The notes beneath the pieces are model-generated. The model worked only from the letters and a program-made list of their open reading frames with translations. It made no database searches and was not told the origin of the DNA. This document shows, piece after piece, positions 58,690 to 64,000 of a stretch of 64,000 bases of DNA. A program made the translations under genes and the position numbers. Position 1 is the stretch's first letter. Each line of letters starts with the position of its first letter. Source of the DNA: a virus; IMG/VR virus record IMGVR_UViG_3300013102_000008, positions 1 to 64,000 of that record, one strand, 5' to 3'.

Positions 58690-59430
58690 ACATATCCGCC
58701 TTCGGCGGTTCCACTCCGTTTGCTTCACGGAATTAATAACGAATAACACGTTATCAATGCCGATCGCTTCACGTAGCGGCTATTCTTTCTACCGCTTACT
58801 ACATCCTCTTTTATTTATCTCTATAGTAAAACTTTTGCTTGACGGTGTAGGTCTAAACCTTTACGCTTTATGGCTCTGATTAGGAAATGGACATAGGTTT
58901 GCCCTTACATGCGACCATAAAGCATTATTGCTTCAAGATCACACATAAGAGCAAACCATACATTCAATACGCCCCGTAGGTCGTCATGAGGTTTCTGTAT
59001 CTATACCCGGTCGCAGTTTTTACACCGCCAATACCTTGATCCCATCAGATCTTCCCAATGGTTGCGTCTCCGCTTGGTATTGTGCCGCGACCTCCTCTCG
59101 GAAGTAGCAAGATCGTCCTCTCCTGACCGCACACCGTCACCGTTAGTCACACTCGGGCGTGGGTATAGTTACGCCTTTAATGAGTGTACGTTAGGATTGT
59201 ATTGTTTGCGGCGGTCCCTAACTTGACCCTTAGCGGTTTTTACCGTGTTCTCGCTGCACTCCACGTTCGGCGCTATCCTATTTTTGCAATAGGAAAGTAG
59301 GCCCTCGGCATCTCGCTTTTTCGCGAAATCCGGAGCATCGCCGGTTATTTAGTTTTAGTATGTAAGTAAACGAAAAGGAGCCTCGATCCTATTCGCGTGA
59401 TAACGAAGGAATCGAGGCTCCACTTTTATA
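58690..59430 (-). ncRNA. Candidate large ornate structured RNA (GOLLD/ROOL-class size)
   Basis: No gene fits this 740-bp stretch, yet the minus-strand RNA is densely structured. Helices visible: UCCUAU/AUAGGA (59294-59289 with 59281-59276); ACACUC/GAGUGU with inner GGCGU/ACGCC (59187-59149), whose loop CUAUACCC pairs with GGGUAUAG at 59008-59001; GGUCGC/GCGACC (59092-59087 with 59014-59009) enclosing CAAUACC/GGUAUUG; CUUCC-GAGA-GGAGG, a GNRA hairpin (59104-59091); a 12-bp GGUUUGCUCUUA/UAAGGGCAAACC helix interleaved with CCAUAAAGC/GCUUUAUGG (a pseudoknot); and three 3' hairpins (58690-58800). Strand is set by U:G pairs that would be A:C on the plus strand. Ends and class are uncertain. Confidence 0.62.
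59376..59420. terminator. Long hairpin at 5' side of the large RNA
   Basis: Near-perfect GGAGCCTCGAT / ATCGAGGCTCC hairpin with short T-runs on both sides. It may be a bidirectional terminator or the 5' stem of the large RNA. Confidence 0.55.
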
Positions 59431-59481
59431 ATAACATTTATCACATATAACGTTGTCCGTAGACAATAATAATGTTATACT
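59430..59481. promoter_or_regulatory. Divergent promoters sharing an inverted repeat
   Basis: Plus strand: TTGTCC (59453-59458), 17-bp spacer, TATACT (59476-59481). Minus strand: TTGTCT (59466-59461), then an extended -10-like TGTGATAAA 18 bp on. The two -35 elements form the inverted repeat TTGTC-TACG-GACAA. They would drive the small RNA rightward and the large RNA leftward. Confidence 0.55.
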
Positions 59482-59487
59482 AGATTT

Positions 59488-59595
59488 AGAAAGTCATTGT
59501 TTTAGTGCGCCCGTTTCTTGTCCGTTTGGCGGATACGATACGGCACAGGGTTGGTAGCCCGAGCCGCACTTGAAACAGTGGCTTAATCTTTTTGT
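59488..59595 (+). ncRNA. Candidate small structured RNA, about 107 nt
   Basis: Starts about 7 bp after the TATACT -10. The ends pair as a 17-bp stem: AAGUCAUUGUUUUAGUG (59491-59507) with CACUUGAAACAGUGGCUU (59567-59584), followed by CTTTTTG. Inner hairpins are UCCG/CGGA and CGGC..GGG/CCC..GCCG. Wobble pairs in the outer stem fit the plus strand only. No known family is recognised. Confidence 0.55.
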
Positions 59596-59702
59596 CTAAC
59601 TTATGAATCTAGCATAACACAGTCTAGTAATTAGTGGAAGATAAAGTTATACACAATGTGCGTAAAAACTCGGAATAAGAAAAATCAACCTGTGGATAAA
59701 CG

Positions 59703-59752
59703 AAAAAAGGTGCAGACTCAACGAAAGTTACCTCCGCGAATCTGCACCTTTT
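59703..59752 (-). terminator. Rho-independent terminator after Vsr-like gene
   Basis: The minus strand AAAGGTGCAGA ... TCTGCACCTTTTTT. Eleven-pair stem and T6 run, just after the stop at 59769. It ends the lysis-side transcript. Confidence 0.85.
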
Positions 59753-59768
59753 ATATTTACTTTACCCT

Positions 59769-60674
59769 CTAACATGGTATCTGATCCCCGCGGAGTACCT
59801 TTGCCAGTGCTTCATTAATTAATCGTTCTGTGTCGTCAATGTCCGTATATGCGATGCGGAGTAATGGGATGTTGTGGAGACGAGCATATTCGTTTTTCCT
59901 GCGGTCGTGTGTTTGTTGGATGCGGAATTGTTCGAGCGCGCTACCCACACCTTCTCCGGCAAAGTCCGTAGGTTCGAAATGGCCGATCCCGTCAAACTCT
60001 ATAAGGAGTGCCACGTATCCGTTATCATATTTGATAGCAGCGTCAAATCTGAGGTCACCTCCACCTTTTCCTGTAAGACCATGCATAGTCTCCTCAAGCG
60101 AGTAATTATAACCGAGGAATTGAAGGTACTCACGAATTTTACGCTCACCTTTCGAAAGTGAACACGATGGACAACGGGTGCCACGTGTTACATGCTGAAC
60201 AAGCGCTCTCCACTCGTAATTGCATCCATCTTCATTACACATCCACCATCGCTTACGGTTTGATCCTGGAACTATTTCGTCCGGCTTGAGCGATCCGTTT
60301 AATGTGGGGTGCCAGAGCGCAACTACTTCGGGGTGCTTAGTTACAAGGTTGTTTCCGGATTTCGCTTTACGAAGTGACATCGCGTGCTGTGCGCAGGGTA
60401 GGCATCTGTCAACTCCATCGACATCGCGGCTGCGGAGAATGATCTTATAGTACTGCTCCCGCGTGTGTCCGCCACAATCGTCGCAAATCTTCGTCAATCG
60501 TACGTCGCCCCCAACGGTCAAATCGATAATATTAACGGTAATAACGGCACCTCGCACTATACTCATTCTCCCCCGCGAGTCTTTTTTCCTAGGGATATGA
60601 TACCCAAGCGACTCATAATGTGAAATATTACGTGCACCCAACGTAATCTCCACTTCCGTCTCCAATATCGCCAC
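59769..60674 (-). CDS. Vsr-like endonuclease with zinc modules, copy 2
   Basis: A 301-residue paralogue of the protein at 52376-53266, with the same domain order. It has an N-terminal module with 'VRLTKICDDCGGHTREQ', a treble-clef pair (CNEDGCNYEW ... CPSCSLSKGERKI), and the nuclease core 'ALLIEFDGIGHFEP'. Where copy 1 has GVHH this copy has GIGH, so one His differs. ATG 60674 follows GGAGG. Likely a mobile freestanding nuclease gene. Confidence 0.75.
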   Translation of the reverse strand: MAILETEVEITLGARNISHYESLGYHIPRKKDSRGRMSIVRGAVITVNIIDLTVGGDVRLTKICDDCGGHTREQYYKIILRSRDVDGVDRCLPCAQHAMSLRKAKSGNNLVTKHPEVVALWHPTLNGSLKPDEIVPGSNRKRWWMCNEDGCNYEWRALVQHVTRGTRCPSCSLSKGERKIREYLQFLGYNYSLEETMHGLTGKGGGDLRFDAAIKYDNGYVALLIEFDGIGHFEPTDFAGEGVGSALEQFRIQQTHDRRKNEYARLHNIPLLRIAYTDIDDTERLINEALAKVLRGDQIPC

Positions 60675-60743
60675 ATGATCTCCTCCGTTTCTCCATCGTT
60701 TAATATATACTAGACCCGTGAATCTGCGCCTTATCTTCGTTAC

Positions 60744-61055
60744 TTACTCCTTAACATCTGCGGTAGTTACGACCGTACCGCCGGCCTCCATGTCGATATC
60801 CGCATCATCCTTCGCACCTTTTAGTGCCACTTCTAACGCAATCCACGCGATTCCGATTATCATAATCTTAGCGCACTCTGCCGCGAGGAATATTAGACGA
60901 TCGAGTTGTAGCGCCATCACACCGAGCGCCTCCGCAGATTCTACCGCCGTACGATAACTCTCGTACCAAGTTGTCGCATCGTAGAAAAACGCGCCAAGCG
61001 CAAGTATCGCAATCACTCTTATCGCAATCCTAAATATAAATACCGCCTTATCCAT
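60744..61055 (-). CDS. Membrane protein in lysis region, 103 residues
   Basis: Two hydrophobic regions (RIAIRVIAILALGAFFY, residues 9-25; FLAAECAKIMIIGIAWIALEVAL, residues 56-78) and an acidic C-terminal tail. Position next to holin and endolysin genes suggests a lysis accessory or antiholin. No family is recognised. GGAGG precedes ATG 61055. Confidence 0.55.
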   Translation of the reverse strand: MDKAVFIFRIAIRVIAILALGAFFYDATTWYESYRTAVESAEALGVMALQLDRLIFLAAECAKIMIIGIAWIALEVALKGAKDDADIDMEAGGTVVTTADVKE

Positions 61056-61074
61056 ATATACACCTCCGCTAATA

Positions 61075-61149
61075 TAAAAAAGAAAATGCGACCCACTAGC
61101 GCCGTCTATACGTTATTATACGATAGATTACGCCAATAGGTCGCATTTA
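61075..61149 (-). terminator. Rho-independent terminator after holin gene
   Basis: AAATGCGACC paired with GGGTCGCATTT across a 45-nt loop, followed by TCTTTTTT. Partial termination would lower expression of the downstream membrane protein. Confidence 0.75.
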
Positions 61150-61157
61150 TTTCGTTG

Positions 61158-61340
61158 CTACTTCGTACCATCCGCCGGGAACGTTTTGTAAATACCTACG
61201 CCGATAATCGCATATGTCACGATATCAACCGTCGCCTGGTATACGCCAGCTTCCGGTGCCACTCCGTACTTAACCAATAGTTGATACGCGAGTCCCGCAA
61301 CCGCTGCGATAAAAATCGGATTCAATAAGCGCTTCTTCAT
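61158..61340 (-). CDS. Holin (phi LC3-like)
   Basis: A 60-residue protein with two spans (PIFIAAVAGLAYQLLVKYG; VDIVTYAIIGVGIYKTF) and a short charged tail, the pattern of phi LC3-type holins. Immediately downstream of the endolysin gene. It makes the membrane lesion that releases the endolysin. Confidence 0.75.
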   Translation of the reverse strand: MKKRLLNPIFIAAVAGLAYQLLVKYGVAPEAGVYQATVDIVTYAIIGVGIYKTFPADGTK

Positions 61341-61341
61341 G

Positions 61342-62046
61342 TTACTTCGCCTCCTTCGTAATTATAGATGCCGTCTTACTTACGTTATCCCATGCGATAG
61401 TCGCGCCGAACCGTTCGGATACCTCGCGTAATGGTACGTATACCGAGCCGTCGATAACTACGCCATCCTTCGTCTTACTTCCGTTGATTACTAAGTTTGC
61501 TTTTGGTAGCGCCACAGTATCGTCTCCCTTCGTTAATTTCGTGATTGCCGCCATTGCTAGATCGAGTAACAACTTCGCCGGACTCCGCCCGTTACGGTAA
61601 TCCGCGGTTAACAATCCGAATGTCATTTCGAAATGTGGCATGTCCGTAAACGAGCGCCAATCTCCGCCCCACGCGAAGCCGATCCGTTTAGCTTCCGTTA
61701 CTACTTCGTCCCAATCCGGTAATAAATCGAGATCACCGTTGCGCTTCGTATCCCAGGAAACCGCGCGACCATTCGGAAGCAACAACGCGAAATCAATCGC
61801 GACTCCGAAGTTATGGAACGAGTGTCCACCGCGTGCCTTCGTTACTTTATCACCGTAGGTTGTCCGTCCCTGTGCGTAGAGTGCGTCTTGCTCCGCGATG
61901 GTGCGGAATCCTTGCGTAATAACAATCGGGACACCGCGCGCGTAACATCGGTCGATTAGCGTTTCCGCTGCGTGTCTAACCACGGGTAATAGTCCGCTTA
62001 GTCGCGCCGCGGACTTGCTACGTACATATTCGAGTGTTAACGTCAC
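61342..62046 (-). CDS. Endolysin: M15 peptidase plus copper-amine-oxidase-like domain
   Basis: A 234-residue protein. The N-terminal M15/VanY-type peptidase (residues about 20-150) has the zinc ligands in 'GGHSFHNFGVAIDF' and 'MPHFEM', with 'VITQGFRTIAEQDALYAQGRT' before them. This is an L-Ala-D-Glu or D-Ala-D-Ala endopeptidase. The C-terminal stalk domain (residues about 178-234, 'INGSKTKDGVVIDGSVYVPLREV') is the copper-amine-oxidase N-like module of Paenibacillaceae cell-surface proteins. GTG start after GGAGGTGGAC. Confidence 0.92.
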   Translation of the reverse strand: MTLTLEYVRSKSAARLSGLLPVVRHAAETLIDRCYARGVPIVITQGFRTIAEQDALYAQGRTTYGDKVTKARGGHSFHNFGVAIDFALLLPNGRAVSWDTKRNGDLDLLPDWDEVVTEAKRIGFAWGGDWRSFTDMPHFEMTFGLLTADYRNGRSPAKLLLDLAMAAITKLTKGDDTVALPKANLVINGSKTKDGVVIDGSVYVPLREVSERFGATIAWDNVSKTASIITKEAK

Positions 62047-62378
62047 ACGTCCACCTCCGTTTTCGTATTCACCGTTATATTGACCGCTTGCTCGATGTAT
62101 TGCATCCGGAACTCGATGCGCTCGAGCGTGTTCGCTATCTTCGCGTGTGCTTCGTCCGTCTTCGCCAAGTGCGACATTAACCGCTCCTCGCGTCCGATTG
62201 ATTCGAGTTTATTAGCGTCAACCATATCAAGTAATAACTGTTCCCTGCGGAGTGCGTCCGCGCGATAATTCTTAATAACGAGCCATACGAGGACTCCTAT
62301 GATTATAATAAATACCGGCATGTATAAACCGTCTTTCATGAGCGTGACTATCGTGTTAAATACTCCGACAATATCCAA
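62043..62378 (-). CDS. BhlA/UviB-like holin-family protein
   Basis: A 111-residue protein. It has one N-terminal span (YMPVFIIIIGVLVWLVIK, residues about 19-36) followed by a basic segment and a long coiled coil. This is the BhlA/UviB layout. TTG 62378 follows GGGTGG. Overlaps the endolysin gene by 4 bp. Probably forms or regulates the lysis pore. Confidence 0.68.
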   Translation of the reverse strand: MDIVGVFNTIVTLMKDGLYMPVFIIIIGVLVWLVIKNYRADALRREQLLLDMVDANKLESIGREERLMSHLAKTDEAHAKIANTLERIEFRMQYIEQAVNITVNTKTEVDV

Positions 62379-62396
62379 AATACCGCCACCCTTCCG

Positions 62397-62480
62397 TTAA
62401 CTTGCGTATCTTAAGCTGAGTACAAACGCCGCAACGATCACCGCGAATAATACCGATTTGTAGAAATCCGCTCTTTTAAT
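62397..62480 (-). CDS. Tiny membrane peptide, 27 residues, ATT start
   Basis: No canonical start. ATT 62480 (or ATT 62483) lies 5-8 bases after GAGGGGG. The peptide has one span (YKSVLFAVIVAAFVLSL) flanked by basic residues. It sits right before the BhlA-like gene. Speculative but consistent with other AUH-start genes here. Confidence 0.4.
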   Translation of the reverse strand: MKRADFYKSVLFAVIVAAFVLSLRYAS

Positions 62481-62485
62481 AATGG

Positions 62486-62576
62486 TTGCCCCCTCGCGCG
62501 GCTTACGTGTATAATGGAAATAACCCCGTTCCTCGCGGACGTGGCTAGGGGAGGTTCGCGCCTTCCCGTTTTATTG
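62486..62576 (+). ncRNA. Candidate short RNA with promoter and terminator in lysis region
   Basis: Plus-strand TTGCCC (62486-62491), 18-bp spacer, TATAAT (62510-62515). About 30 nt downstream is a terminator GGGGAGG-UUCGCG-CCUUCCC (62548-62567) followed by GTTTTATT. A G:U pair in the stem fits the plus strand. The transcript would be about 54 nt, antisense to the lysis operon leader. Confidence 0.45.
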
Positions 62577-62647
62577 CGTGTTATATAGCGCCGCGCCCTC
62601 GTCTAATTGACGGAGGTTTATTGCGCATTAACCTGCGTAGTTTGTTC
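62577..62647. other. Short spacer
   Basis: About 70 bp between the small RNA terminator and the 27-residue peptide gene. No feature seen. Confidence 0.4.
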
Positions 62648-62731
62648 CTAGTGTTCATTAGGATTCAATTCAACCTCTAACAGTTCGACTTCTCCTGTTT
62701 TTGGATTGATAGTAGGAATGTTAACTTTCAT
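62648..62731 (-). CDS. Small acidic peptide, 27 residues
   Basis: AAGGAG precedes ATG 62731. Begins MKVNIPTINPKTGEVELL, similar in style to small proteins that follow phage tail spike genes (XkdX-like position). Function unknown. Confidence 0.55.
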   Translation of the reverse strand: MKVNIPTINPKTGEVELLEVELNPNEH

Positions 62732-62773
62732 AGTTACGCACAGCTCCTTATTAACAGTATTAGCTAAACTGTA

Positions 62774-64000
62774 CTATATAGTTATTGGCCCCACTACATG
62801 ATATTGTACAGCTCCGGAACTTGGTATTAGTGTTGAGACTGTATTGGCGTTACTTACCAACTTCAGACTACTTATCGTATTGGACACAGACAGTATATTA
62901 CCCAAAATATTAAAATTACCGACTCCTGCTGTAGTTTGCTCAACTACCCCAATTGCACCATTGTTATCGGAACGTATTGAGTTTATCAGGAAGTTTGTAC
63001 AGTTATTCATAGCAAACCCATTGCCAGTGTTAGTGGACGTTGTAATTGCGCCTAAATTGCCACCAGTACATGACTCCATGTAAAACCCATCTTGTGCCAA
63101 TACAGAACCAGCATGACCTTTTGTACCTGTAATAAACAATCTACCAACTTCAAGCGTTTGAACACTTTTTGCATATATCCCACCGCGTTGACAAAGAGAA
63201 GACACAACGTCATTAAGGTACATGTACATGCAGTTTGTCATTTTTATTCCTGTGCCGCCCACTGTATCTGCCATGACTCGATTAAACCACACAGCGGCAC
63301 AATTATTAAATACAAAACCATCCCCACCAACACTGTCAGTACCGCCTAACACATCACAATCATTCAGAACCAATCCTGCAATTTTATTTACGATCATTCC
63401 GGGATATGTTACGTCGGTTCCATGTACTGCTTTTGTATTTGTATAACTGACCATAACCTTTTTAAAATTAATAAACCCCATGAAATTATTGAGAATTATA
63501 GCCGTTCCCTTACCTGTGACACACTCGATATCTTCGAAGTAAGCATGTAAAATGTTTTTAAGAGGATCGTTAGCATCTGTTATAACTCTATAAGCGTTTT
63601 CAATGGTTATTCTTGACATGCGGATATCCCCGAAATAATTAGCGTTCGTGTCAAAGTAAAATGTAATTGATCCAACTAACGCTGCATTCATGTTTATTTT
63701 TATATTTTCAACATGGACTCCACTGTACTTAAAATTAAATAACTTAGTGGTAGTCGGAAGAGCGATTAATAGTGGCTTATATTTACCGACTCCAACAAGG
63801 GAAATGTTTCCTAGAATAGTTAAATTTGATATTGCATATCCAAAGCCGACATTGGCAACAATTACTCTTCTTCCTATATCAATCGCTTTTTGGAATGCAC
63901 TAGCGTTATCAGTCACCCCATCAGACACAGCCCCCCACCATTGAGGATAAACAGCTTCAACTTTTAAATCACCTGCAATATTTCCTAATCCCGTAAATAT
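62774..64000 (-). CDS. Beta-helix tail spike / pectate-lyase-superfamily protein, 5' part outside window
   Basis: The C-terminal 408 residues are visible. The segment enters as 'VYPQWWGAVSDGVTDNASAFQKAID', the standard entry to a phage pectate-lyase-3 beta-helix. It continues with repeated short Val/Ile/Asn/Gly rungs (residues like NITILGNISLVGVGK). This is the receptor-binding or depolymerase spike fold. The gene is AT-rich and low in CpG compared with the tail genes, as is common for swapped host-range genes. The start lies beyond the right edge. Confidence 0.85.
   Translation of the reverse strand: MFTGLGNIAGDLKVEAVYPQWWGAVSDGVTDNASAFQKAIDIGRRVIVANVGFGYAISNLTILGNISLVGVGKYKPLLIALPTTTKLFNFKYSGVHVENIKINMNAALVGSITFYFDTNANYFGDIRMSRITIENAYRVITDANDPLKNILHAYFEDIECVTGKGTAIILNNFMGFINFKKVMVSYTNTKAVHGTDVTYPGMIVNKIAGLVLNDCDVLGGTDSVGGDGFVFNNCAAVWFNRVMADTVGGTGIKMTNCMYMYLNDVVSSLCQRGGIYAKSVQTLEVGRLFITGTKGHAGSVLAQDGFYMESCTGGNLGAITTSTNTGNGFAMNNCTNFLINSIRSDNNGAIGVVEQTTAGVGNFNILGNILSVSNTISSLKLVSNANTVSTLIPSSGAVQYHVVGPITI

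Noticed and set aside
58690-59430. Group II or group I intron as explanation of the large RNA
   Set aside because: No domain V, GTGYG start, reverse transcriptase ORF or P7 signature was seen, and no interrupted gene flanks it.
1-64000. CRISPR array
   Set aside because: No regularly spaced identical repeats of 25-40 bp. The three iterons at 55482-55530 are contiguous and too short.

Overview
The window is about 64 kb of a tailed bacteriophage genome (or prophage/phage-plasmid) with a contractile, PBSX/Xkd-type tail. The host is most likely a Gram-positive Firmicute. The tail genes follow the Bacillus PBSX order, ribosome binding sites are strong AGGAGG-type, and the endolysin carries a copper-amine-oxidase-like (stalk) C-terminal domain that is common in Paenibacillaceae. 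Host genus is inference only. Almost every gene lies on the minus strand. Both ends cut genes: baseplate J at the left and a beta-helix tail spike at the right. A few kb of tail-fibre genes probably lie outside.

Read in the direction of transcription (right to left), the layout is as follows. (1) 64.0-59.7 kb: tail spike, tiny membrane proteins, holin-like proteins, M15-type endolysin and a Vsr-like endonuclease. (2) 59.6-57.1 kb: a gene-poor block with a candidate giant structured RNA, a small RNA, and a plus-strand parA/ribbon-helix-helix partition operon with an AT-rich repeat array upstream. (3) 57-45 kb: early genes. These are an HNH protein, many small ORFs, a plus-strand Cro/CI-type repressor with two operators, a DnaC-like loader, DnaB-like helicase, primase and a sigma-like protein. 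(4) 45-26 kb: SSB-like protein, KOW/SH3-repeat proteins, DNA polymerase I, Cas4/RecB-like nuclease, RuvC-like resolvase, class II ribonucleotide reductase, dUTPase, ThyX, a 3D-domain secreted protein, dNMP kinase and a methyltransferase. (5) 26-20 kb: PAPS-reductase-like protein, sigma-like protein, N6-adenine methyltransferase, GIY-YIG protein and a two-winged-helix replication-initiator-like protein beside a structured non-coding stretch. (6) 19.5-0 kb: late genes from small terminase through portal, scaffold, capsid, connectors, sheath, tube, frameshifted chaperone, tape measure and baseplate.

The genes form a self-sufficient replication, nucleotide and virion programme. A partition system, a repressor and a RepL-like protein occur with no integrase in view, which suggests extrachromosomal (phage-plasmid) lysogeny.

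The less ordinary features are these: a roughly 740-nt pseudoknotted RNA candidate on the minus strand; a group I intron with an HNH ORF that splits the tape measure gene at a splice site deducible to the base; several genes that appear to start at ATC, ATA or ATT codons spaced correctly behind strong Shine-Dalgarno sequences; a 45-bp regulatory element repeated three times with fixed spacing; and further hairpin-rich intergenic regions.
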